A DNA stretch of 34,517 nucleotides, from contig JAOUFE010000010.1 in the NCBI GenBank assembly GCA_029858425.1, forward strand, positions 1-34,517. Reading direction: 5' to 3'. This DNA comes from Spirochaetia bacterium (lineage in GTDB: Bacteria; Spirochaetota; Leptospiria; Turneriellales; JAOUFE01). Each line of letters opens with the position of its first letter. Within the stretch, counting starts at the first letter, position 1. The position numbers were made by a program, and so were the translations under genes. Below the pieces are notes generated by a model that was given only the letters and a program-made list of their open reading frames with translations, was not told the origin of the DNA and did no database searches. This document shows positions 8,637 through 16,568 of this stretch, piece by piece.

Positions 8637-9233
8637 TTATTTCCGGAAGTTTTTATTCCAGATCGGATTATTTTGATCTTCCGGATGCAATTTGTTTTTA
8701 TCCACTTCATTTTGATGCCAGTACGACTTGTCAATGGCGCCCTCGCCATAACTCATTTTTTTATCATGATAAAATGGACACCAGAAGTTTTCCACAACCT
8801 TGACGAGGTAGGTATGCCATTGAAAGAGGGCTACGCTGTATGGACAATATCCTGTGCAATTAAACATCCAGAAAATTACCGAGCGCGACCATGTTGAAAA
8901 AAAATGCCGTTTTTCCATTATAATCTGGGTTTTAAACGTATATCTGAAGCTTTTCCTGTCGGGCAAAAAGTCTTTGTAGGTAAAAACATTTTGTGCGCCG
9001 ATCATTTTTAAATGAAGCCACGTAAGCCATGAGCTCAGCATTACGATCGGAAACAGGAAAAGAGGAAGATACACAACGGGAACTCCAAAGAATATCCGGT
9101 AGAAGGGAACATTGCGGTAATTATCTCCAATACTGACCCTTGCAGCTTCGTCGATATAAATTTTGTTATTCCTTTTTGCTGGACGGAGAATCTTTTGAGC
9201 CGGGGAAACAAAATCCTGTTTTTTAAATTTCAT
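8637..9233 (-). CDS. Membrane protein of unknown function
   Basis: I do not recognise this family. From the likely start ATG at 9233 (the track start at 9266 adds 11 residues) it is 198 residues with two hydrophobic segments: VPVVYLPLFLFPIVMLSSWL and SRSVIFWMFNCTGYCPYSVA. The Cys pair in NCTGYCPYS and another Cys in FWCPFYHDKK, with neighbouring His, might bind metal or form disulfides. The C-terminus is very polar (Asn/Asp/Lys-rich). Aromatic residues are abundant, as in conserved integral membrane enzymes. It stands between the LiaF-like gene (convergent) and the CheY-like gene (same strand, about 150 bp away with a repeat between), so no operon partner is evident. Confidence 0.65.
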   Translation of the reverse strand: MKFKKQDFVSPAQKILRPAKRNNKIYIDEAARVSIGDNYRNVPFYRIFFGVPVVYLPLFLFPIVMLSSWLTWLHLKMIGAQNVFTYKDFLPDRKSFRYTFKTQIIMEKRHFFSTWSRSVIFWMFNCTGYCPYSVALFQWHTYLVKVVENFWCPFYHDKKMSYGEGAIDKSYWHQNEVDKNKLHPEDQNNPIWNKNFRK

Positions 9234-9309
9234 AGTACTATTTAGGAAAATGCAACAGAAAATCAATTCTTAACTGCCAGATTTACTCCAAATGTTCATA
9301 AGTAATGAC

Positions 9310-9382
9310 CATGGGCAGGAACTCGAAATTTAGTCAGAATGATTCAAATTAGCGAGTTTTTGCCCGCAGATGGCAAAAAAAC
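9310..9382. repeat. Dispersed palindromic repeat, copy B (left arm and hairpin)
   Basis: GGGCAGGAACTCGAAATTTA, then GTCAGAATGATTCAAATTAG, then a hairpin GTTTTTGCCC / GGCAAAAAAAC. It lies just beyond the stop of the CheY-like gene, so the hairpin could also act as that gene's terminator on the minus strand. Confidence 0.68.
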
Positions 9383-9386
9383 AAAA

Positions 9387-9746
9387 TTATCGAACCAAGT
9401 CAGTACCATACAAATGTTTCTTGATTTTATCCAGCAATAAATTTGGGGCAAAAGGTTTTGTCAGCCATGCCCGGATTCCAGGATTGTGGCCGGGTTCAAT
9501 TTGTACCGGATGATTTTCTGAGGTAAGCATAAACAAGGGGATATTTTTTTCCTGAATAGCCTTTGCAAATTCCATTCCATTCATGCCTGGCATGTGATAG
9601 TCACAAATGATCAAATCAATACCGTCAATCATCGTCATTGCTTTCAAGCCGTTTTCCGCTTCAGTAACTGTAAATTCGCTTTCGAGCAATGTTTTTACAA
9701 TAGTTCTCGTGACGCTGTCGTCTTCCACAATTAATATTTTTTTCAT
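9387..9746 (-). CDS. CheY-like single-domain response regulator
   Basis: 119 residues forming one receiver domain and nothing else. The acidic pocket is Asp9-Asp10 (ILIVEDDS), the phosphoacceptor is Asp49 (LIICDYHMPGMNG), the switch Thr is 75 (MLTSE) and the conserved Lys is 97 (LTKPF), so it should be phosphorylatable. It starts 14 bp after the receiver-cyclase gene and is presumably cotranscribed with it. With no DNA-binding output it probably acts by protein contact, perhaps feeding the cyclase pathway or a motor or kinase elsewhere. Confidence 0.92.
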   Translation of the reverse strand: MKKILIVEDDSVTRTIVKTLLESEFTVTEAENGLKAMTMIDGIDLIICDYHMPGMNGMEFAKAIQEKNIPLFMLTSENHPVQIEPGHNPGIRAWLTKPFAPNLLLDKIKKHLYGTDLVR

Positions 9747-9760
9747 GTATATTCTTACCG

Positions 9761-10867
9761 TTAAAAAAAATCCACATCTCCAATATCCGCAATATTGCGA
9801 TTGATGGTTTCATTGGTTGATTTTAAATCCAGATTGATCAGGGCAATGTCAATAGCATTCGGGTGATAGATATTTATCAGTCCAGTTTTTCCTCTTATTT
9901 TGCTTTGAAATTTATTTACATGTATGTATGATCTGGCGCTTTCATAGGTGGTCTGATCAAGCAGACAATCCACATGAGCCTTTTTGGTCAAATTTTGCAG
10001 CCGACTGGCGGTATTTACAATATCTCCAAGTACTGTACATGTCATTTTATGGGAATTACCGATATTTCCTGAAAACATGCTGCCGGTGGTTATTCCCAGG
10101 CCATACTGAATGGGAATGGAGAATTTGTGAGTTTGAAATGCCGTCCGGATATCATGGACACATTTAATAGCCCGAATCGAATCATAATCGTATACAACCG
10201 GATATCCAAATGTAGCAAGAATACCATCTCCAAGTATATTGTTTACGCTGCCCATATTTTGATAAATAATATCAATAACAAGATTCATCACGTCATTGAA
10301 ATGTTCGGCCAGTTCAAATGGGCTGACAGTCTCGGCAAGAGCAGTAGAGTTTCTTATATCAAAAAACAAAATAGTGGCGTATGTTTTTATTCCATTGTTT
10401 GTTTTTTCGTTAATGATATGCTCTGCAATCTCCTCGGAGACAAATTTCTTTAAAATTCCTTTTTCCTCAACAAGACGATCCTGATACAATCGCATTCTGA
10501 TCAAATTTGAAATTTTCATGAGAAATTCTATTTGACGCAGCGGTTTATATTGAATGTCGTCGGCTCCGTTTTCAAGGGCAAGAATTCCGGTATCTTCAGA
10601 CATATCAGTAGTTAATACCATTAAAATGGCAGTTGTCAGTTTTTTGAGGTTTTGCAATACCTCAATAGCGGGAAGTTGGAGAATATCAATATCGAGTATA
10701 ATCAGGTCATAGTGCGCATTCGAAATTTTCGTAAATCCTTCATTTTCATCGCTGATAATATCAAAGCGGATATTCATTTTTTGATTGATTCGCAAATACG
10801 CTTCAATTTCCTTGAGCAATCCTCGCTGGGTCATATCCTGGGTAATAAATAAGGCTGCTGCTTCCAT
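9761..10867 (-). CDS. Receiver domain fused to class III nucleotide cyclase
   Basis: 368 residues. Residues 1-125 are a receiver (YDLIILDID with Asp59; YKPLR with Lys108), then a short helical linker, then a class III adenylate/guanylate cyclase domain about 160-340. Metal-binding aspartates are present (FFDIRNST Asp170; LGDGILATFG Asp214), as are the transition-state Asn285 and Arg289 (GDIVNTASRL). The purine-selecting position four before Asp214, Lys in adenylyl and Glu in guanylyl cyclases, is Asn210, and its partner is Thr278. Activity as a homodimer is plausible, but base preference is uncertain. It makes a second messenger in response to phosphorelay input and shares a transcript with the CheY-like gene. 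Confidence 0.92.
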   Translation of the reverse strand: MEAAALFITQDMTQRGLLKEIEAYLRINQKMNIRFDIISDENEGFTKISNAHYDLIILDIDILQLPAIEVLQNLKKLTTAILMVLTTDMSEDTGILALENGADDIQYKPLRQIEFLMKISNLIRMRLYQDRLVEEKGILKKFVSEEIAEHIINEKTNNGIKTYATILFFDIRNSTALAETVSPFELAEHFNDVMNLVIDIIYQNMGSVNNILGDGILATFGYPVVYDYDSIRAIKCVHDIRTAFQTHKFSIPIQYGLGITTGSMFSGNIGNSHKMTCTVLGDIVNTASRLQNLTKKAHVDCLLDQTTYESARSYIHVNKFQSKIRGKTGLINIYHPNAIDIALINLDLKSTNETINRNIADIGDVDFF

Positions 10868-10881
10868 TTTTTATAATACTC

Positions 10882-10898
10882 ATTCAGGCTGTCTGAAT
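10882..10898. promoter_or_regulatory. Inverted repeat upstream of cyclase gene
   Basis: ATTCAG and CTGAAT are separated by 5 bp, about 15 bp upstream of the cyclase start codon. It could be an operator or a 5' leader hairpin; there is no second copy to support either. Confidence 0.3.
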
Positions 10899-10977
10899 AC
10901 AAAAACCGGGTAATTGGAGGATACACTATTTTTACAATAGCGGCAAATAATTAGATTGATTATAAATTTAAACAACA

Positions 10978-11018
10978 AAAAAGCCAGGTTTCGGTCGGTT
11001 TACAGTTTCCTGGCTTTT
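10978..11018 (-). terminator. Rho-independent terminator after tRNA-Glu
   Basis: On the minus strand AAAGCCAGG pairs with CCTGGCTTT and is followed by a run of T. It starts just beyond the 3' end of tRNA-Glu, the right place to end that transcript. Confidence 0.8.
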
Positions 11019-11022
11019 AATG

Positions 11023-11094
11023 CGTCCCCTAGGGGAATTGAACCCCTGTTGCGGGAATGAAAATCCCGAGTCCTAACCACTAGACGAAGGGGAC
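11023..11094 (-). tRNA. tRNA-Glu (anticodon TTC)
   Basis: The cloverleaf reads cleanly on the minus strand: acceptor GTCCCCT/AGGGGAC, D arm TCGTCTAGTGGTTAGGAC, anticodon stem CGGGA/TCCCG around loop TTTTCAT, T arm AGGGG-TTCAATT-CCCCT, discriminator G. CCA is not encoded, so a CCA-adding enzyme is needed. A terminator follows. Confidence 0.97.
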
Positions 11095-11166
11095 AGAACC
11101 TGGTTGCTTCTTTTTTATGGAACAGCATTGTCAAATACTTCCTGAAAAATTTCTGCAACTTGAAGA

Positions 11167-11187
11167 AAATCCGGATATTCCGGATTT
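11167..11187 (-). terminator. Hairpin after tRNA-Lys
   Basis: A near-perfect palindrome (AAATCCGGA / TTCCGGATTT) starts at the discriminator base of tRNA-Lys. On the minus strand it is followed by TTTTC, so it probably terminates transcription or guides 3' processing. Confidence 0.55.
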
Positions 11188-11259
11188 GAGACGGGCGGGA
11201 ATCGAACCCGCGACCCAGTGCTTAAAAGGCACTTGCTCTACCGACTGAGCTACCGTCTC
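11187..11259 (-). tRNA. tRNA-Lys (anticodon TTT)
   Basis: Minus-strand cloverleaf: acceptor GAGACGG/CCGTCTC, D arm GCTCAGTCGGTAGAGC, anticodon stem GTGCC/AGCAC region with loop CTTTTAA, T arm GCGGG-TTCGATT-CCCGC, discriminator A. No CCA is encoded. It lies about 90 bp upstream of tRNA-Glu in the direction of transcription; each has its own hairpin. Confidence 0.97.
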
Positions 11260-11346
11260 ATTTTAAATTCTTGTTGTCAAAAAAGTTTCGTTTTACAGCC
11301 GGTCAAGTAAATTTATTTTTAAAGTCTGGCATACCGGGACGAAGAG

Positions 11347-11401
11347 TTTGCATGAATTTCAAGAATCAGATCAAAATGTATTAAAATGGGCAGTTTTGGG
11401 G
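11347..11401. repeat. Dispersed palindromic repeat, degenerate copy (left arm)
   Basis: TTTGCATGAATTTCAAGAAT, then CAGATCAAAATG, then AAAATGGGCAGTTTTGGGG aligns with copy C (GGGCATGAACTTGAAATTCA ... AAAATGCGCAGTTTTG) with several mismatches. Apart from this decayed copy, nothing is evident between tRNA-Lys and the CitE-like gene. Confidence 0.45.
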
Positions 11402-11472
11402 AAGATTTTGCTTCTTGCCTCCAGTTTCAAGATAATCGTTGATAAACCATCGGGCATTTATGATAGGGATTT

Positions 11473-12729
11473 ATGGACAGGAATCTTTTTCAACAACGCA
11501 GATCTGACTATATAGCCAACAAGAATATTCAAAAGAAAAACATTTCTATTTTTAACCAACTTCAGGATACTCAATATATTGTACCTGCTGATAACATGAG
11601 TTTAATTGGCAAGGCCGTAAACTTTGGGTGCAGCAAGGCATTAGAACTTTTGACCCGTTATGGAATATCCGTAAATGATCTTGCGGAATATCTTGATAGT
11701 TCTCCTGAAATCATACAGAATATAATTAGAGCCAATTTCCATGCAGATTTAATTTTAATAGATGGAGAAGATGCGACTTTACTCAGCGAAGAAAATATCA
11801 GACAATCCAGAAGTAATGCTGTTGAGGTATGCAATGCACGCAAAAACTATTCCTCGTTGATATACTACCGTCCTTCCGGAATAGATATAGAATACTGTAT
11901 TGATGATGTTGTGGATGTACTGGAGGGAATAAATGTGACAGGCGCAGGCGTATATCCTCTGGACGGAATTATTTATCCGAAAGTAGAAAGTGTGCAGGAA
12001 ATACGAATCATCCTTGATTTGATAACAGAAATAGAAAAAAAGAAGAATATTTCGCCAGATACTATAAAAATCCAGTTCCTTGTAGAAAGTCCGGGGGGAA
12101 TTGAATTTTTATACGAAATTGCAAAAGCCTGTGAGGGCAGGCTTACTGGAATTATTTTCGGAATGGCTGATTATGCTTCCGAAATCGGAATTTCCAGTCT
12201 CGATGAAAATCATCCCATGTTCCAATTTGCCAAACAAAGGATAATTCATGCTGCATCTATTTTTCAGGTACCGGCCATTGATTGCATGAGCTTTAATTAT
12301 CCTGTTGCCGATAAAACTATTCAGGATGTCCATCAAAACCGAAAATTGATTCTGGAGAGTATGCGCGATCTTCATGATTTATACATAAGTTCTATCCATA
12401 TGGGAATGAGCGGCAAGTGGGTAGGGCATCCGCTTCAGCTTCTGGCTGCTAAAATTGCGGTGGAAAAAATATTTACGCAGGAAACTATAAATTCTCATCT
12501 CCAGAGTATGCTCAAATATGCAGATTCTGGATCCGGCGCCATGGTCGTAGACGGAAAAATGGCTGATCGAGCTACAGATCGAAGTATTCGTTCTTTTTTA
12601 CGAAAAGGGGTTATAAAAGGAAAAATAAATCCGGATATAGCGCTTCAATCAGGCCTGATTTCACAGGCAGAGTTCGATATTATAGTGAATCGGGGCAGAC
12701 GGGACTCGAACCCGCGACTTCCTGCGTGA
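11473..12729 (+). CDS. CitE/HpcH-HpaI aldolase-family protein
   Basis: A TIM-barrel lyase of the CitE / malyl-CoA lyase type. Supporting motifs are LILIDGEDA (strand with acids), YYRPSGID (substrate Arg), IIYPKVESVQEI, FLVESPGGIEFLYE (metal-binding Glu), GMADYASEIG (metal-binding Asp) and the C-terminal GKWVGHPLQL, equivalent to the GK..IHP.Q signature. At 418 codons it is longer than CitE (about 290) because of a 70-residue N-terminal extension with a helix-turn-helix-like stretch (GISVNDLAEYLDSSPEIIQ). The exact acyl-CoA substrate is unknown. The last 13 codons (NRGRRDSNPRLPA) are antisense tRNA-Asp sequence, so the natural C-terminus has probably been replaced. GGGA precedes the ATG at a reasonable distance. 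Confidence 0.85.
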   Translation: MDRNLFQQRRSDYIANKNIQKKNISIFNQLQDTQYIVPADNMSLIGKAVNFGCSKALELLTRYGISVNDLAEYLDSSPEIIQNIIRANFHADLILIDGEDATLLSEENIRQSRSNAVEVCNARKNYSSLIYYRPSGIDIEYCIDDVVDVLEGINVTGAGVYPLDGIIYPKVESVQEIRIILDLITEIEKKKNISPDTIKIQFLVESPGGIEFLYEIAKACEGRLTGIIFGMADYASEIGISSLDENHPMFQFAKQRIIHAASIFQVPAIDCMSFNYPVADKTIQDVHQNRKLILESMRDLHDLYISSIHMGMSGKWVGHPLQLLAAKIAVEKIFTQETINSHLQSMLKYADSGSGAMVVDGKMADRATDRSIRSFLRKGVIKGKINPDIALQSGLISQAEFDIIVNRGRRDSNPRLPA

Positions 12730-12764
12730 CAGGCAGGTGCTCTAACCAACTGAACTACTACCCC
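12691..12764 (-). tRNA. tRNA-Asp (anticodon GTC)
   Basis: Minus-strand cloverleaf: acceptor GGGGTAG/CTGCCCC (one T-G pair), D arm GTTCAGTTGGTTAGAGC, anticodon stem CCTGC/GCAGG with loop CTGTCAC, T arm GCGGG-TTCGAGT-CCCGT, discriminator G, no encoded CCA. Its 3' half overlaps the end of the CitE-like reading frame on the other strand by 39 bp. Confidence 0.97.
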
Positions 12765-13096
12765 AGACCTGCGGAAGAAGCATAATAATTATTCAGGTCG
12801 TCAAGAAATAAATATTTGAAGGTTAGGCGGATTTAGGCTCGGTATAGAGATTGGGCATGAACTTGAAATTCAGTCAGAATATAGCAAAATGCGCAGTTTT
12901 GTATTGAAACTGGCTCTTTTATTCGCTACAATTATACCAGCTTGCTACTTCCCATAAGAGATCTTATGTCACATTGATGAATCTTGAATCCGGGTACTTT
13001 AAATGGCATGGGTACTACGTCAGTACTTATGTAAATGGATCTAACTAAAAAACATAATGATTGTCAGGACTGTGTAATATTATTTTTATGTAATGT
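12765..13096. other. Intergenic stretch, no gene seen
   Basis: 332 bp between tRNA-Asp and the aminopeptidase. It contains repeat copy C (12851-12903) and presumably the promoters of both flanking genes. I see no convincing ORF, RNA or riboswitch in the rest. Confidence 0.5.
12851..12903. repeat. Dispersed palindromic repeat, copy C (left arm only)
   Basis: TTGGGCATGAACTTGAAATT, then CAGTCAGAATATAGCAAAAT and GCGCAGTTTTG. It matches the outer arm of copies A, B, D, E and F; the hairpin and right arm are absent. Confidence 0.68.
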
Positions 13097-14443
13097 ATGG
13101 ACTTTGCAGAACTACTTTCTACTACTGCATCAAAATTGAAACCAGATTCAGCAATGCTGCTATTTTCCCAGACTACGAAAAGAAGAAATCGAGATGTATT
13201 TTATGATTACAGAAATTCCTCGGACATTATTTATCTTACCGGTCTAAATATTCCAGATATAATATTATATATTTCCTCAGATAAAAAAATTATTTTTTAT
13301 CTGAATTTCCCTGATCCTGGACAAGAAAGATGGACCGGAAAGATGATTACTCCGGAAATCCTGCAATCAAGATTCAAACTGGAAAAAGACAATATTCGGG
13401 AATCCAAAAATTTCTGGAATGATCTTCCGGAAATCCTGAAGAACAAAAGAAGTCTGTATATTGATTTTAATATGCAAAACGATGATTTTGTGAAAATAAT
13501 AAAAGCAGTAAATGATTTAAATAAAAACAATCGAGATGCAACATGCGGCCCCGATCAGTTGCTGCACGTTGGGGAAATCCTGCATGAAGCACGTGTCATA
13601 AAATCCAGAGATGAAATAGAAAAAATTCAGCGGGCTGCACAGGTAACCCAAAAAGGTTTTATTGGAGTGATGAAGTTTACGCGCAAGCCTGGTGATGAGA
13701 TCCTTTACGAATATCAAATAAAATCTGCCGTTGAATCCATTTTCAGAAATTCCGGAATTATGGATATCGCCTACCCCACTATCGTTGCCTCAGGGAACAA
13801 TGCAAATTATCTGCATTATGCAGACCATAGCAGACAAATTCAGAGACATGATTTGATCTTAATGGATGCCGGCTGCGAATATATGGGCTATGCATCTGAT
13901 GTAACGCGAACCTTCCCCGCAAATGGAAAATTCAGCGAATCTCAAAAAGAAATTTACAAGATCGTTCTTGAAGCGCAAAAAAATGCAATCGGATTGTGCC
14001 AAATCGGAAACACCTTTGAAGATATTCATAACAAGGCTGTCCATACTGTGGTATCCGGACTCTGGAATCTGGGTTTATTCAAGGAAATACCCGATGCGAA
14101 CGATAATAAAGAGCGAATTCAACCTTTATCCATAGAAGAAGTTATTGAGAAAAAATATTTTCGGATTTTCTATATGCATTACACATCGCATTTTCTGGGA
14201 CTGGACGTGCATGACGTGGGGAAATACTACATTGATGGCAAATCCAGATTACTGCAATCCGGTATGGTATTTACAGTAGAGCCTGGAATTTATTTGAGCG
14301 AAGATTATGATTTTATTCCCGAAAAATATCGCGGGATTGGTATCAGGATTGAAGACGATATTCTAATTACAGAAAATGGTCACGAGATACTGACGAAGGG
14401 CATACCAAAGGAAATAAAAGAGATTGAGGAGATAACAGCTTAG
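13097..14443 (+). CDS. pepP: Xaa-Pro aminopeptidase (M24B)
   Basis: 448 residues, the expected length for aminopeptidase P, which removes N-terminal residues before proline using two divalent metals. Residues 1-170 form the AMP_N domain (DVFYDYRNSSDIIYLTG); 175-448 the pita-bread domain. All five metal ligands are visible: Asp257 (LMDAGCEY), Asp268 (YASDVTRTFP), His365 (HYTSHFLGLDVHD), Glu395 (FTVEPGIYL) and Glu419 (IGIRIEDD). The enzyme should be active in the cytoplasm. Its stop is 4 bp before the receiver-RsbW fusion gene, so the two are likely cotranscribed, though no functional link is obvious. No strong ribosome site precedes the ATG. Confidence 0.95.
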   Translation: MDFAELLSTTASKLKPDSAMLLFSQTTKRRNRDVFYDYRNSSDIIYLTGLNIPDIILYISSDKKIIFYLNFPDPGQERWTGKMITPEILQSRFKLEKDNIRESKNFWNDLPEILKNKRSLYIDFNMQNDDFVKIIKAVNDLNKNNRDATCGPDQLLHVGEILHEARVIKSRDEIEKIQRAAQVTQKGFIGVMKFTRKPGDEILYEYQIKSAVESIFRNSGIMDIAYPTIVASGNNANYLHYADHSRQIQRHDLILMDAGCEYMGYASDVTRTFPANGKFSESQKEIYKIVLEAQKNAIGLCQIGNTFEDIHNKAVHTVVSGLWNLGLFKEIPDANDNKERIQPLSIEEVIEKKYFRIFYMHYTSHFLGLDVHDVGKYYIDGKSRLLQSGMVFTVEPGIYLSEDYDFIPEKYRGIGIRIEDDILITENGHEILTKGIPKEIKEIEEITA

Positions 14444-14447
14444 GATT

Positions 14448-15350
14448 ATGGACCAAATTTTAAAGCTTCATAAGCCCAACGTTCTTGTCATAGATGAGGA
14501 TGCAACAATGCAGGGAGTTATGACGGATTTGCTGGGCGAGCAGATGAGTATTCAATTTGCAAAAAATTATGCCGAAGCCTTAAAGTTTTTTGAAGAAACA
14601 GATTTAATTATTTCCGAAACCAATATCAGGGATATGGATGTAATTGAAATGATAAAAAAAATAAAGCATCAAAAACCCAATGTATTTATTGTAATTATTA
14701 CATCCCGAAGGGATATGCATTTGGCTGTCGAAGTAATGCGACATGGGGCTATTGATTATATTTTGAAGCCATTTTCGATAGATGAAATTGCAAACCTTGT
14801 AGAAAAATATCTGTTTTTTGCGGTAAACAAACAATCCGATTATGATTTACTGGATATCATTGCTGAAGAAAGCAGAACTTTTATATTACCTACCAATATA
14901 CACGTTGTCAGTCCTTTTGTGTATGAGTTTATCGAAATGATTAAACGCTTTCAGGGTATCAGTAAAAACGATATCTTTTCGATTCGCCTTGTAATTTACG
15001 AGATGCTTATTAATGCCATTGAACACGGGAATCTGGAACTCAATTATGAAACAAAAAAGAATCTTTTAAATACTGGAATAAACTATATAGAATATCTCGA
15101 CAGCCTTAGTCAAATAGCTCCTTACAAAGATCGAAGGGTGGAAATATCCTATCATTATTGCCGTGACAATATATCCTTTAAAATAAAAGATGAAGGCAGA
15201 GGATTTGATGTAAAGAAATTCGAAAACAGGGATATAAAAAATGATCTGCTCGCCCTGCATGGCCGTGGAATTATTATTTCAAAATTCAATATGGATGAAA
15301 TGACATATAACGAATCGGGCAATGAAGTATTGTTGAAGAAAAGGATTTAA
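14448..15350 (+). CDS. Pseudo-receiver fused to RsbW-like kinase domain
   Basis: 300 residues. Residues 10-125 form a receiver with the acidic pocket kept (VIDEDA) and the Lys present (YILKPFS, Lys107), but the phosphoacceptor strand reads LIISETNI, with Glu57 replacing Asp. Residues about 150-300 are an HATPase_c domain of the RsbW/SpoIIAB type: VIYEMLINAIEHGN (N-box), IKDEGRGFD (G1), HGRGIIISK (G2). The module fits partner-switching control of a sigma factor or anti-anti-sigma protein. With Glu at the acceptor site the receiver probably cannot be phosphorylated and may mimic the phosphorylated state. The partner STAS protein and sigma factor are not in the window. Confidence 0.9.
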   Translation: MDQILKLHKPNVLVIDEDATMQGVMTDLLGEQMSIQFAKNYAEALKFFEETDLIISETNIRDMDVIEMIKKIKHQKPNVFIVIITSRRDMHLAVEVMRHGAIDYILKPFSIDEIANLVEKYLFFAVNKQSDYDLLDIIAEESRTFILPTNIHVVSPFVYEFIEMIKRFQGISKNDIFSIRLVIYEMLINAIEHGNLELNYETKKNLLNTGINYIEYLDSLSQIAPYKDRRVEISYHYCRDNISFKIKDEGRGFDVKKFENRDIKNDLLALHGRGIIISKFNMDEMTYNESGNEVLLKKRI

Positions 15351-15419
15351 ATATATAAAAAATGAATTTAACCTCCATTCTTCGAAGGGAGAATGCCGAT
15401 AAAGAAATGGATAATTTCG

Positions 15420-16364
15420 TTAGCGGATCCACAATAGATTGTTATGCAGGTTCCGCAACAATGATGCTGGATCGGAAACTGTGATTCTTGCATTTTTTAA
15501 TTCAAAGGAAAAGTCCGCAATGAAAGCTCTGGAAATATTCGCTTCGTATACAGATTTATGCGAGAAAATATAATTATTCTTTTGGGATGGCTTAAAGTTT
15601 TGCATTAAAAGCGCCTTTAGCTCTTTATCGAAAATTCCCTGAAGGGGTATATGGGAGTAATGGCCTGGATATCGAATCGTTTGATTAAAAAAATTTATGT
15701 CTGAGTATTTTAGATGAATGATTGTGTCGAATGGAATCATCAGTTTTTGAATCATTGAGATGAATAGTTTAATGAAATTATTGCATGTAAAGCGCATCAT
15801 AAAATTTAAGTATTTTGGGGAAAAGTAATCCGCGAATTCCATTTCTTCAATGGTATTAAAAGCAGATACATTAAACCTTGTTTCAAAGTATACTGCGTTA
15901 AAATATTTTAAAGCATTCTGGAAGTTCCAGCAATCTCTTAAGCTGTGGTTAGAAATATAATTTTTTGTTTGAATGTAATCCAGGGCAAGATTTGCATTTG
16001 TCATATCCTTTATACGCAGATTATTTTGAATAAGCCAGCAATAGAAATTTGTAAGGAGATTTCTATATGCAAAAACGGTATGCGCGTCGATCTCCCGTAA
16101 AGTTAGTTTATGATAATAATCAAACATTTGCTTCCTGAAAGGCAGAAATGTCATATCAAGGAACTGGAACATACTTCGATGCTTGCCCGATATGGATTGG
16201 AAAAAATCCTTTATGATATCATAGGTTTGCTGTCCAGGGTATATTCTGTTACTTAAGAGATATATTTTTATTTTTTCATTGTTTATATCCTCTGAATTTG
16301 TAGAAAAAAAGTTCATCAGCTCCTCAATATAATGATTCTGGGCTTGCTCTTTGAAATGCGCCAT
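15420..16364 (-). CDS. Degenerate tyrosine-recombinase-like protein
   Basis: 314 residues. Residues about 90-165 resemble the SAM-like N-terminal domain of tyrosine recombinases (HTVFAYRNLLTNFYCWL, then a helical hairpin). About 190-300 resemble the start of the catalytic domain (MIPFDTIIHLKYSDINFFNQ, then HIPLQGIFDKELKALL), where integrases have GxRxxEx-x-LxWxDID. The first catalytic Arg is absent (PFD), and neither a standard HxxR box nor the terminal LGH...Y is present; the protein ends near where HxxR would be. I infer an inactive or truncated relative rather than a working integrase. It stands alone, convergent with the preceding gene and without a clear ribosome site. The family call is tentative. 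Confidence 0.5.
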   Translation of the reverse strand: MAHFKEQAQNHYIEELMNFFSTNSEDINNEKIKIYLLSNRIYPGQQTYDIIKDFFQSISGKHRSMFQFLDMTFLPFRKQMFDYYHKLTLREIDAHTVFAYRNLLTNFYCWLIQNNLRIKDMTNANLALDYIQTKNYISNHSLRDCWNFQNALKYFNAVYFETRFNVSAFNTIEEMEFADYFSPKYLNFMMRFTCNNFIKLFISMIQKLMIPFDTIIHLKYSDINFFNQTIRYPGHYSHIPLQGIFDKELKALLMQNFKPSQKNNYIFSHKSVYEANISRAFIADFSFELKNARITVSDPASLLRNLHNNLLWIR

Positions 16365-16467
16365 ACATGTGTAATTGCCCGAATTGTCTTTTTTTTACAA
16401 TAATCTAAAAAAAAGTATGATTTATTAAAAAAAACGCAGAATTAATCTTTGGTGATTAACCCTGCGG

Positions 16468-16554
16468 GCTTGAGGCGAAACTCGAAATTTACCTGGAATG
16501 ATTTAAATTAGCGTGGTTTTGGCGCGCAGCGCCCCAAAACCACGCATTTTAATA
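16468..16554. repeat. Dispersed palindromic repeat, copy D (left arm and hairpin)
   Basis: GCGAAACTCGAAATTTACCT, then GGAATGATTTAAATTA, then a perfect 12-bp stem GCGTGGTTTTGG / CCAAAACCACGC closing GCGCGCAGCGCC. It sits between the recombinase-like gene and glnN, just beyond the glnN stop, where the hairpin may also terminate glnN transcription. Confidence 0.72.
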
Positions 16555-16568
16555 CACATCGATAGAAA

